Below are positions 6,158-12,816 of a stretch of DNA of 26,223 nt, in pieces. Position 1 is the first letter of the stretch, and each line of letters starts with the position of its first letter. This stretch comes from an uncultured Bacteroidales bacterium (GTDB lineage: Bacteria; Bacteroidota; Bacteroidia; Bacteroidales; F082), in contig CAJOIF010000042.1 in the NCBI GenBank assembly GCA_905234765.1, positions 6,877 through 33,099 of the forward strand, in the 5' to 3' direction. Position numbers and translations under genes: made by a program. The notes beneath the pieces were generated by a model. The model was not told the origin of the DNA. It worked only from the letters and a program-made list of their open reading frames with translations, and did no database searches.

Positions 6158-7792
6158 ATGAAAAGAATAAGTCTATTCGCAATGGCCGTGGCCTTGGTGA
6201 TGACCTTGGCACAATGCAAGAAAACGGAAACCCCGACCAACGAGAACGAGAGCGGGAAAGTGCACATCACCTTGGACGTGAGTAGCGGCGCAAAGGTGAT
6301 CATCTCCCCCGAAACGGGCGGCACAGCCTTTGAGCAGGGCGACAAGGTGCTGGTGGCCAACGGCGGCCATTATGTGGGCACGCTGACCTACGACAAAAGC
6401 CTGCGCAAATTCGACGGCGACCTTGATGCGGGTCTGGACGAGGGAGACTACCTCCATTTCTACCTGCTCGGCAACAAGGACACCGAGGAAGCCCTTGATA
6501 ATGAAACAAGTAGACCGACTACGCTCACCGTCAATATCAGCGACCAGACGGCGGCTTATCCCGAAATTGCCTACGCTCATTCAACCGATACATACACCGA
6601 GGGTGTGACCGCCTACAATGCCCGACTCCTCAACAAGTGCGCCTTGGTGAAGTTCACCACCAACAGCATTCGTACTACGGTGGCTGTTACCATTACTGGG
6701 ATGAACAATATGGTGGCGGTCAATTTAAACCCTGCCAACGAGGAAGAAAGGTTTACTTACAGTCAGGTTGACGATGGTGCCATCTTGCTTCACGCGGAGA
6801 GTAGAACGGAACGTTGGGGCATCCTTCTTCCGCAGGGCGAAGTGACCGATGCCACATCATCTGCCAATGGCTTTGCAATGACGGAGGCTTTCACCGTGCC
6901 TGAAATCTTTGAAAATGGTTATTTGGATGCGGGAATTGCTGTGAACCTTGTGGCAACCAATCCGATTGGCTCCATCAATGGCAAGTTTACCGTTGCAGCA
7001 GGCAAACAAGTATATTTCTCACAGGGAAATATGCAGTATCAGGCTTCAACAAGCACATGGCGTTTCGCTGAACACCAGTATGACTATGTAGGTGATGCTT
7101 TAAATGGCAATGTGTATGTAGGTGAGGTGAAATGTAACAATGCCAACATTTCATCTACTTATACAGGTTGGATAGACCTCTTTGGTTGGGGTACGAGCGG
7201 CTATGCCAACGGTGCGACTTGCTATCAGCCCTATAGTACAAGTACAACAGAAAGCAATTACAACCCTTATGGTAGCACTTCGTATAATCTATATGACCAA
7301 ACAGGAAAGGCCGACTGGGGTTACAATGCCATTTCAAACGGAGGCAACGCCGAAAACATTGGTTGGCGTACCCTTACAGCAAGTGAATGCGGGTATGTGT
7401 TCACGGGTCGAGCCAATGCCAGTTCAAAATATGGACACGGTGTGGTGAATGGTGTAAACGGGATGATTCTCCTTCCTGATGAATGGACATTGCCCGAAGG
7501 GCTGAGTTTTATTTCTGGTTCCAGCGCTTGGGCTGCTAACAGCTACGATACTGACCAATGGGCATTGATGGAATCCAACGGTGCTGTTTTTCTTCCTGCT
7601 GCTGGATTTAGAAGTAATGCTGCAACAGTTTCTAATGCAAATGGAGGTTTGTTATATTGGTCGAGCACTCATAATGAAATTAACGCATATTATATCCGTA
7701 TCTTTAATAATGCTGTGTATCCACAGTATAATAATGGGGGACGCAATTGTGGATTGTCAGTCCGTCTCGTTTGCGATGTAGAAAATGAATAA
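6158..7792 (+). CDS. Surface lipoprotein: fimbrillin-like N-terminal region plus C-type-lectin-like/DUF1566-type C-terminal domain
   Basis: The 544-residue product begins with a lipoprotein signal (MKRISLFAMAVALVMTLAQC, lipid-attached C20). Residues about 30-270 look like the beta-rich fimbrillin-like proteins of Bacteroidales (FEQGDKVLVANGGHYVG, ALVKFTTNSI, WGILLPQGE). From about 275 (GKFTVAAGKQVYFSQGNMQYQ) a different domain begins, with WIDLFGWGTSG, WRTLTASECGYVFTGR, ILLPDEW, FLPAAG and LYWSSTHNE, and the terminal GLSVRLVC. This is a paralogous Bacteroidota domain resembling C-type-lectin/formylglycine-enzyme-like folds. Its function is probably surface binding; the ligand is unknown. Base composition drops sharply across the domain boundary. 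It has a Shine-Dalgarno site and a terminator at 7836-7889. Confidence 0.75.
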   Translation: MKRISLFAMAVALVMTLAQCKKTETPTNENESGKVHITLDVSSGAKVIISPETGGTAFEQGDKVLVANGGHYVGTLTYDKSLRKFDGDLDAGLDEGDYLHFYLLGNKDTEEALDNETSRPTTLTVNISDQTAAYPEIAYAHSTDTYTEGVTAYNARLLNKCALVKFTTNSIRTTVAVTITGMNNMVAVNLNPANEEERFTYSQVDDGAILLHAESRTERWGILLPQGEVTDATSSANGFAMTEAFTVPEIFENGYLDAGIAVNLVATNPIGSINGKFTVAAGKQVYFSQGNMQYQASTSTWRFAEHQYDYVGDALNGNVYVGEVKCNNANISSTYTGWIDLFGWGTSGYANGATCYQPYSTSTTESNYNPYGSTSYNLYDQTGKADWGYNAISNGGNAENIGWRTLTASECGYVFTGRANASSKYGHGVVNGVNGMILLPDEWTLPEGLSFISGSSAWAANSYDTDQWALMESNGAVFLPAAGFRSNAATVSNANGGLLYWSSTHNEINAYYIRIFNNAVYPQYNNGGRNCGLSVRLVCDVENE

Positions 7793-7835
7793 CATCCTCT
7801 CGCCCCAGCAAATCATCTGAAGGCGGAAGGCGAGT

Positions 7836-7889
7836 CACCCCAATTCGGGCGTATGGAGGATACGCTTGGGTTGGGGTGGGTTGTTTTTT
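7836..7889 (+). terminator. Rho-independent terminator after the lipoprotein gene
   Basis: CACCCCAA (7836-7843) pairs with TTGGGGTG (7871-7878), continuing through wobble pairs to GCGTAT/ATACGC around a GGAGG loop. Six T follow at 7884-7889. It separates the lipoprotein unit from the ATPase gene. Confidence 0.85.
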
Positions 7890-7901
7890 ATGGTCAGGGG
7901 C

Positions 7902-7930
7902 TTGTCTGTTGAGAAAAAGTTGTATTTTTG
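7902..7930 (+). promoter_or_regulatory. Promoter of the AAA_14/DUF4143 ATPase gene
   Basis: The -7 box TATTTTTG (7923-7930) is followed by C and preceded by TTG at 7902-7904 with an 18-base spacer. The ATPase reading frame remains open through this box, so the gene must start further downstream, at ATG 7973. Confidence 0.7.
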
Positions 7931-7972
7931 CAGCATCATAATGTAGTTATTTTAAGAAAAAAATACAATGCC

Positions 7973-9112
7973 ATGTATCAAAGATTGCTTCGTTTTGAGG
8001 ATGAGAATAATGACAGCTTGTTTCTTTGGGGAGCGCGTCAGACAGGAAAAACCACGCTTTTGCAGATGGCATTTCCCGATAGTCGTTATTATGACCTTCT
8101 TCGCGCCAACGATTTTGAGAGACTATTCAGACGACCGGGACTGTTGAGTGAAGACCTTGACGCTTTTGGGCCAAACGACACCGTGGTCATTGATGAAATA
8201 CAAAAAGTGCCGCAACTGTTGGACGAGGTACATTCCTTAATCCAACGCAAAGGCATTCGCTTCATTTTGAGTGGGTCAAGTCCAAGGAAGCTGAAAAGAT
8301 ATGGCGCCAATCTGCTTGGCGGCCGTGCCGATAAGGTTCAACTTTTCCCTTTTGTGAGTGCGGAGATCCCTGATTTTGACATTATCCGTGCAGTGAATAA
8401 CGGAATGATTCCGCGCCACTACATGGTTGCCAATCCTTTGGAACGTTTTCGAGCGTATATCGGTGTCTATCTGAATGAAGAGATTCGTGAGGAAGCCTTG
8501 TCTCGCAACTTGAAGAGTTTTTCCCGTTTTATGGAAGTGGCGGCCCAAAGTGATGGTGAGATAGTTGTTTATAAGAACATTGCTCAAGACTGCGGTATTG
8601 ATTATCGAACAGTGAAGTCGTACTTCGAAATATTAGAGGACACCTTGCTGGGATACTTGATTCCTGCTTTTACGATGAGTAAGAAGCGCAAGGCTGTTGC
8701 CAGTCCGAAATTCTACTATTATGATGTTGGAATCGCCAATTATCTATTGGGAAGAAAAGCGATGCAACCGGGCTCTGATGATTTCGGCCATGCTTTTGAA
8801 CACCTAATCGTCCAAGAATTAGTCGCTTGGTTGGGGTATCATCGCTCTGACGAGAAGCTGTCGTATTGGAGGACTGCCAATGGCTATGAAGTGGATGCTA
8901 TTGTTGGCGAAGCTCGCGTGGCCATAGAAATCAAATCCTGTCGTGAAGTAATGTCGCGTCATCTAAAAGGTCTGAAGGCCTTTTCTGAAGAATTTCCCGA
9001 CAGTCGACTTATTGTGGTGTCTTTCGACATCTATCGCAGGATGATGAATGGTGTGGAAATCATACCAGTACATGAATTTTTGAAGGATTTGTGGAATGGT
9101 AAAATATTGTGA
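7973..9112 (+). CDS. ATP-binding protein, AAA_14 ATPase with DUF4143 domain
   Basis: The 379-residue protein has the AAA_14-DUF4143 architecture, widespread in gut Bacteroidota with no settled role. The Walker A is WGARQTGKTT (residues 19-28), the Walker B is VVIDEIQKVP (around 71-80), and the sensor strand is FILSGSSPRKLK. The C-terminal DUF4143 part contains AQDCGIDYRTVKSYFEILEDT, a winged-helix-like segment, and a PD-(D/E)XK-like core: YEVDAIVG then AIEIKS. The upstream in-frame extension to 7928 overlaps the promoter, so I chose ATG 7973 with its A-rich leader. It is flanked by terminator-like hairpins on both sides, so it is an independent cassette. Confidence 0.87.
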   Translation: MYQRLLRFEDENNDSLFLWGARQTGKTTLLQMAFPDSRYYDLLRANDFERLFRRPGLLSEDLDAFGPNDTVVIDEIQKVPQLLDEVHSLIQRKGIRFILSGSSPRKLKRYGANLLGGRADKVQLFPFVSAEIPDFDIIRAVNNGMIPRHYMVANPLERFRAYIGVYLNEEIREEALSRNLKSFSRFMEVAAQSDGEIVVYKNIAQDCGIDYRTVKSYFEILEDTLLGYLIPAFTMSKKRKAVASPKFYYYDVGIANYLLGRKAMQPGSDDFGHAFEHLIVQELVAWLGYHRSDEKLSYWRTANGYEVDAIVGEARVAIEIKSCREVMSRHLKGLKAFSEEFPDSRLIVVSFDIYRRMMNGVEIIPVHEFLKDLWNGKIL

Positions 9113-9116
9113 AATT

Positions 9117-9138
9117 CTACATGATAATGTAGTTTTTT
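9117..9138 (+). terminator. Weak terminator after the ATPase gene
   Basis: CTACAT, a GATA loop and ATGTAG form a six-base-pair stem followed by six T. It begins four bases after the ATPase stop codon. Confidence 0.55.
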
Positions 9139-9277
9139 CTTGAAAAAGCTGCAATAACATGTTGTTCTATACAATATTTGGCAGAAATCGAACTTTAATA
9201 TATTCGGATATTTTAAAGTATAAGTTTATGTTATCATGGTTTTTAAAATGCAAGACATTGAAGCCGAGAGTTCAAAT

Positions 9278-9301
9278 CACCGAATATTATAATATTTGGT
9301 G
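9278..9301. other. 24-base near-perfect palindrome upstream of the RNase P RNA gene
   Basis: CACCGAATATTA is followed directly by TAATATTTGGTG, its reverse complement with one mismatch. It lies 61 bases upstream of the rnpB -7 box in an AT-rich 230-base non-coding stretch. It may be a protein-binding site, or a weak hairpin; nothing else in 9139-9340 is interpretable. Confidence 0.45.
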
Positions 9302-9361
9302 AATACATTCCCTGAAATTAGGTTTTTTATGGTGGAGAGCATGTTTGTCTTGGAAAAGTTG

Positions 9362-9369
9362 TACCTTTG
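9362..9369 (+). promoter_or_regulatory. rnpB promoter, -7 box TACCTTTG
   Basis: TACCTTTG followed by CAGC lies just before the RNA's 5' end. It shares the context AAAAGTTGTA-nn-TTTGCAGC with the ATPase promoter at 7915-7934. Confidence 0.65.
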
Positions 9370-9371
9370 CA

Positions 9372-9730
9372 GCGCGATTCAGGCAGACTGTCGCGGGTCG
9401 GGAAAGCCGGCGCGAGGAAAGTCGGGACAGCACAGAGCACCATACTTCTTAACAGGAAGGTGTCCGCAAGGAAGTGCCACAGAAACATACCGCCTGCGAA
9501 GGTAAGGGTGAAAACGCGAGGTAAGAGCTCACGCATCGGATGGCGACATTCCGATGAGGTAAACCTTATGGGCTGCAAGTCCAAGTATAGAGGCAATGAG
9601 GCTTCGCGCCTCAAACGGGCTGCTCGTCCGTCGTCTCAGGGTAGGGCGCTTGAGCCTGCGGGCGACCGCAGGTCTAGAGAAATGACAGTCGCCCCGCAAG
9701 GGGAACAGAATCTTCGCCTGAGTCGTTGCT
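9372..9730 (+). ncRNA. rnpB: RNase P RNA (bacterial class A)
   Basis: This is the catalytic RNA of RNase P, which removes 5' leaders from pre-tRNA. The 5' strand CGATTCAGGC (9375-9384) pairs with GCCTGAGTCG (9716-9725) to form helix P1 with one G:U. Conserved core elements occur in the expected order: GAGGAAAGTC near 9413-9422, CCACAGAAACATACCGCC near 9477-9494, GGTAAGGGTGAAA near 9500, GTAAGAGCTCACGC near 9522, and ACAGAATC near the 3' end. The roughly 355-base length fits. Open reading frames seen across this interval are artefacts of the RNA sequence. A strong terminator follows. Confidence 0.95.
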
Positions 9731-9732
9731 AC

Positions 9733-9758
9733 AAAAAGCTCCGTTACGGAGCTTTTTT
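9733..9758 (+). terminator. Terminator after rnpB, probably bidirectional
   Basis: AAAAAGCTCCG, loop TTA and CGGAGCTTTTTT form an 11-base-pair stem with a T-run on the plus strand and a T-run (from the leading A-run) on the minus strand. It abuts the stop codon of the convergent small membrane protein gene at 9758. Confidence 0.88.
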
Positions 9759-10048
9759 CATTTCTTACGATTCTCGACCCACACCCACAGCCGCCACATC
9801 AGCCAGCCCCAAGCAAAGAACAGCACATAGAAAATCCACTTGGGAACGGAGTTCTGAAAAGTGCCTTCGTGGTCGATTTGTTGGTATTGTTCAGTGGGGA
9901 TGTCGGCATAGTAATAGGCTCCCGCACCGAAGTCGTAGCCTTTGACGACTCCAAGTTTGTTGGCCATGATCCAGCCAGCCAAAAACAAAGTGATTACCAC
10001 CACGACGATGGTAATCACTTTGAATATCTTGTGGTTTCGGTTCATCAT
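9758..10048 (-). CDS. Small two-helix membrane protein partnered with the YeiH-family transporter
   Basis: This 96-residue protein has one hydrophobic helix at about 9-29 (IFKVITIVVVVITLFLAGWIM), a polar middle (VKGYDFGAGAYYYADIPTEQYQQ) and a second helix rich in Trp and Phe at about 70-90 (IFYVLFFAWGWLMWRLWVW), ending ENRKK. I do not recognise the family. Its ATG overlaps the stop of the YeiH-family gene by four bases, indicating translational coupling and probably a functional partnership, for example as an accessory subunit. The start could be the first or second of two adjacent ATG codons. Confidence 0.75.
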   Translation of the reverse strand: MMNRNHKIFKVITIVVVVITLFLAGWIMANKLGVVKGYDFGAGAYYYADIPTEQYQQIDHEGTFQNSVPKWIFYVLFFAWGWLMWRLWVWVENRKK

Positions 10049-11385
10049 TTGAACATGTCGAGGACAGGAACATCAAACACCACGCCTGAGAGCAGGAACC
10101 ACACGGCAAACAGTGTGAGTGCAATGTTGAACAACTGGCCGATGATGTAGAGCCAGAGCACCTTGCCGCCTTGCATCTGCTTGAAGAGGGCTTTGAAGTT
10201 GGTGTCGAGGCCGATGCTGGTGAAGGCCAGCACGAAAGCCCAGTTCTTGTATTGGTCGAGCACGCCGTTGATGGCTTTCACGTCGCCACCGAGGGGCTTG
10301 ACGATGAAGGAAGCCACGAGCGAGGCCACGAAGAAACCGATGATGAACTTCGGAAAGCGGTTCCAGATCTCGCCGGCACCGACCTTCTGGTTCGGGTCCT
10401 TGTCGACCTTGGTGGCGAAGAAGATGGCCACGAAGAAGGCGATGAAACCGATTAGGATGTTCTGGATGGACTTCACGAGCACGGCGGCCTGCTCGGCTTC
10501 CTCGCCGAGGGCGTTACCGGCCAGAACCACAGCACCCGTTGAATCGACTGTGCCTCCGATGAGCGACCCGCCCATGAGTTGGTTCATACCGCAGGCACGG
10601 ATGATCATGGGCTCAAACACCATCATCAGGATAGTGAAGATGATGGAAATGCTGATGGCCAACGAGAGGTCTTCCTTCTTTGCCTTCGATGCGGCTCCCG
10701 TAGCGATAGCAGCACTGGTACCGCACACCGAGGTGGCTGAAGCCAGTGTGATGACCAACGGCTTGTTGTCAATCTTCAAAACTTTGGTGCCTAACCACCA
10801 CATGAAGATGATGACGATGGGCGTCACGATCCAGGCGATGCCGAGACCATAGAGACCGAACTTGGCGATGTTGCTGAACAGCACCGAGAAGCCCATGATG
10901 ACCAAGCCCGTCTTGATGTAAAACTCGGTCTTGATGGCGGGTTTCAGCCATTCAGGTGTGCCGACGGTGTTGGAGATGAGCAGGCCGATGAGCAAAGCCC
11001 AGAAAGCCCACTCGAGGTACATCTTCAGGGTGAATTCGGCACTCACCATGCGCACGAGGATGGAGATGACGAACAGCACGATAAAAGCGGGGATGAACTT
11101 GCCGACCTTCTCACCGATCAGTTTGATGCCGATGGTGAACAGGATGCCGAGCACCAGAAAAGTGCGGAGTAGATTGCCCCAGAAGGCTCCGTTGAATTGT
11201 GATGCCAGTGATTTCTTTTCTTCAACGTTCTCCCACCAATGCCATGTGCCGAACTTGGCAGCGGAGAAGTCGAACGAACCGGTCAGGACGGCGATGCAGG
11301 CCACGGCGATGACGATGAAGCCGATCCAAACGGCCAGCCAGTCCTCTTTTTTCCAAAGGTTCGAGATGTTGTTGTTATTTGCCAT
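10045..11385 (-). CDS. YeiH-family putative sulfate exporter
   Basis: The 446-residue polytopic protein belongs to the YeiH/PF03601 family, annotated as putative sulfate exporters; the substrate is not firmly established. It has about ten hydrophobic segments, with the family hallmark SATSVCGTSAAIATGAA at around residues 216-231, then GGSLIGGTVDSTGAVVLAGN, and late FTSIGLDTNFKALF. It is longer than many YeiH proteins because of an N-terminal extension with an added helix (WLAVWIGFIVIAVACIAVL) and a periplasmic-looking segment. A weak AAGGAA ribosome-binding site is present. It lies downstream of the porin, separated by repeat copy C, and overlaps the small membrane protein gene by four bases. 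Confidence 0.88.
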   Translation of the reverse strand: MANNNNISNLWKKEDWLAVWIGFIVIAVACIAVLTGSFDFSAAKFGTWHWWENVEEKKSLASQFNGAFWGNLLRTFLVLGILFTIGIKLIGEKVGKFIPAFIVLFVISILVRMVSAEFTLKMYLEWAFWALLIGLLISNTVGTPEWLKPAIKTEFYIKTGLVIMGFSVLFSNIAKFGLYGLGIAWIVTPIVIIFMWWLGTKVLKIDNKPLVITLASATSVCGTSAAIATGAASKAKKEDLSLAISISIIFTILMMVFEPMIIRACGMNQLMGGSLIGGTVDSTGAVVLAGNALGEEAEQAAVLVKSIQNILIGFIAFFVAIFFATKVDKDPNQKVGAGEIWNRFPKFIIGFFVASLVASFIVKPLGGDVKAINGVLDQYKNWAFVLAFTSIGLDTNFKALFKQMQGGKVLWLYIIGQLFNIALTLFAVWFLLSGVVFDVPVLDMFK

Positions 11386-11398
11386 GATGTATTCCTTT

Positions 11399-11470
11399 TT
11401 TTGACTTCGAGACTTCGGGACGCGTGACTTCGAAATCCTAAGTCTCGTAGTTTCGCAGTCCCGCAGTCAA
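11399..11470. repeat. Modular octamer hairpin repeat, copy C
   Basis: On the plus strand TTTGACTTCGA, GACTTCGG, GACGCGT, GACTTCGA, an eight-base centre, then AGTCTCGT, AGTTTCGC, AGTCCCGC, AGTCAAA. The element occupies nearly all of the gap between the porin stop (11472) and the YeiH-family start (11385), so it lies inside the presumed polycistronic transcript. Confidence 0.85.
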
Positions 11471-11471
11471 A

Positions 11472-12707
11472 TTAAAACTTGAAGTTGACGGCAGCCACCA
11501 CGCGGTTGGCATAGGCTTTCTCGTATTTGGCGTTCTCGTTCAACGTGTAGCTCTCAATCAGCTGATAGTTGAGTTTGAGGTTCACATACTTGATGGGCCA
11601 GTAGCTGAGGCCAGCGGTGTAGAAGGTGGTGCCGCCTTTTTCAATTTCGGTGTCGGGCAGGAAGTGCTCGTAACGGAAGACAGGCATGAGTTGTTGGCTC
11701 TTTTCCTTGCCGAAACGGAAGTTGTAACCGGCCACGGCATAGTAACCATTGCTGAGGTAAGAGTCTTCGGAGATGATGTTGTTGAGGCTGTCAACAACAG
11801 TGTTATAGCCGGTTTTGCCGCTTATGTATTCGGAACGGAAGAGGATTTTGCCGTCGTTGTATTGCGCGCCAGCGGCCCAACGGTTACGGCTGCCTCTGTC
11901 GACGGTTTCATTGGAATACTTGCCGTTGTAGTACGAACCGCTGATAGTCAGGGCTTTCAGGCCAGGATGAAAGTCCAAACGGCCCACGATGTCCTTGCGA
12001 TTGTTGTTGTCGGCAGCGTTGGCACCATTGCCATTGAACACGCCGATGCTGTAGTCGACGATGTTGTATTTGATGCCTTCTTCTCCTTTGATTGGGAATA
12101 GGCTACCGGTGGCCATCATGCCGATGTCACGACCCATAGCCTTGACACCGCACATGTCCTTGTATCCGACGAGTTTGGTGATGACCTCGCCGTAATCATA
12201 GGTCTCAAGGTTGACAGGGTTGATGGGGCTCTCAATAGAGAAGGGAGTCTTGAACTGACCGACCTGGATGGCGAATTCGTTGCAGGGTTTGTACTTCACG
12301 AAAGCGTCGACCAATTGGGTGTCGTCAGCTTTGCCAAAGTTGCCTTGCAGTTTATAGGAGAACTTCTCGTTGAACTTGCCTTCCACCACCAGACGGGCAC
12401 GGCGCATCTTGAATTCGTTGTCCTGAAGTTTGCCCTTCTCGTCCATGTTGGCTGTGTAGAAGGTCTGTACGAAACCCGAAACCTTGACCAAATCAGGGCT
12501 GACTCTAGGCTCTTTCTTAGGTTCCTTTTTCTCTGGTTTTTCTGGTTTCTCAGGCTTTTCTGGTTTTTCAGCTTTCACCGTTTTTTCTGTTTTCGGCTGC
12601 ACTTCTTTGTTGTTTTTATCAGCCTTGACAACTTTTACTTGTGCGTTGAGACCCAATGGAATGGCTAAAAGCAGCATTCCGACAATGATGCGAAATTTGC
12701 GTTTCAT
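11472..12707 (-). CDS. Outer-membrane porin of the OprO/OprP (phosphate-selective porin) family
   Basis: The 411-residue product has a signal peptide (MKRKFRIIVGMLLLAIPLGLNAQ) and then a charged Lys/Glu/Pro linker with repeated EKP triplets (about residues 40-68). From about 75 comes a beta-barrel starting VSGFVQTFYTANMDEKGKLQDNEFKMRRARLVVEGKF, typical of the OprO/P family, with VGQFKTPFSIESP in the next strands. It ends in NFKF with C-terminal phenylalanine, as expected for an outer-membrane barrel. The anion specificity is not established by sequence; phosphate is the family prototype. The gene leads the porin/YeiH/small membrane protein unit and has a promoter overlapped by a palindrome. 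Confidence 0.88.
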   Translation of the reverse strand: MKRKFRIIVGMLLLAIPLGLNAQVKVVKADKNNKEVQPKTEKTVKAEKPEKPEKPEKPEKKEPKKEPRVSPDLVKVSGFVQTFYTANMDEKGKLQDNEFKMRRARLVVEGKFNEKFSYKLQGNFGKADDTQLVDAFVKYKPCNEFAIQVGQFKTPFSIESPINPVNLETYDYGEVITKLVGYKDMCGVKAMGRDIGMMATGSLFPIKGEEGIKYNIVDYSIGVFNGNGANAADNNNRKDIVGRLDFHPGLKALTISGSYYNGKYSNETVDRGSRNRWAAGAQYNDGKILFRSEYISGKTGYNTVVDSLNNIISEDSYLSNGYYAVAGYNFRFGKEKSQQLMPVFRYEHFLPDTEIEKGGTTFYTAGLSYWPIKYVNLKLNYQLIESYTLNENAKYEKAYANRVVAAVNFKF

Positions 12708-12748
12708 AGTTGTGAGATTTATAACGTTTTCAATTAGAAATTTCGCCG

Positions 12749-12756
12749 CAAAAATA
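12749..12756 (-). promoter_or_regulatory. Porin promoter, -7 box TATTTTTG
   Basis: Minus-strand TATTTTTG followed by C lies 42 bases before the porin ATG. The 18-base palindrome at 12770-12787 covers the place where the -33 element should be. Confidence 0.6.
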
Positions 12757-12769
12757 GTAAAAATACTTA

Positions 12770-12787
12770 TAGTAAATATATTTACTA
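12770..12787. promoter_or_regulatory. Candidate operator: perfect 18-base palindrome upstream of the porin
   Basis: TAGTAAATATATTTACTA is self-complementary over all 18 bases and spans the -33 region of the porin promoter. It fits an operator for a dimeric regulator. AT-rich chance palindromes are possible, but the placement is suggestive. Confidence 0.5.
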
Positions 12788-12816
12788 ATTATTTGGACGA
12801 AAATAATCCTTGAAAG

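Noticed and set aside
6158..7792. Calling a complete diversity-generating retroelement here
   Set aside because: No reverse transcriptase, template repeat or accessory gene is visible in this window.
9296..9945. Several open frames across 9296-9945
   Set aside because: They run through RNase P RNA, whose conserved core motifs and P1 pairing are clear, and into the small membrane protein gene.
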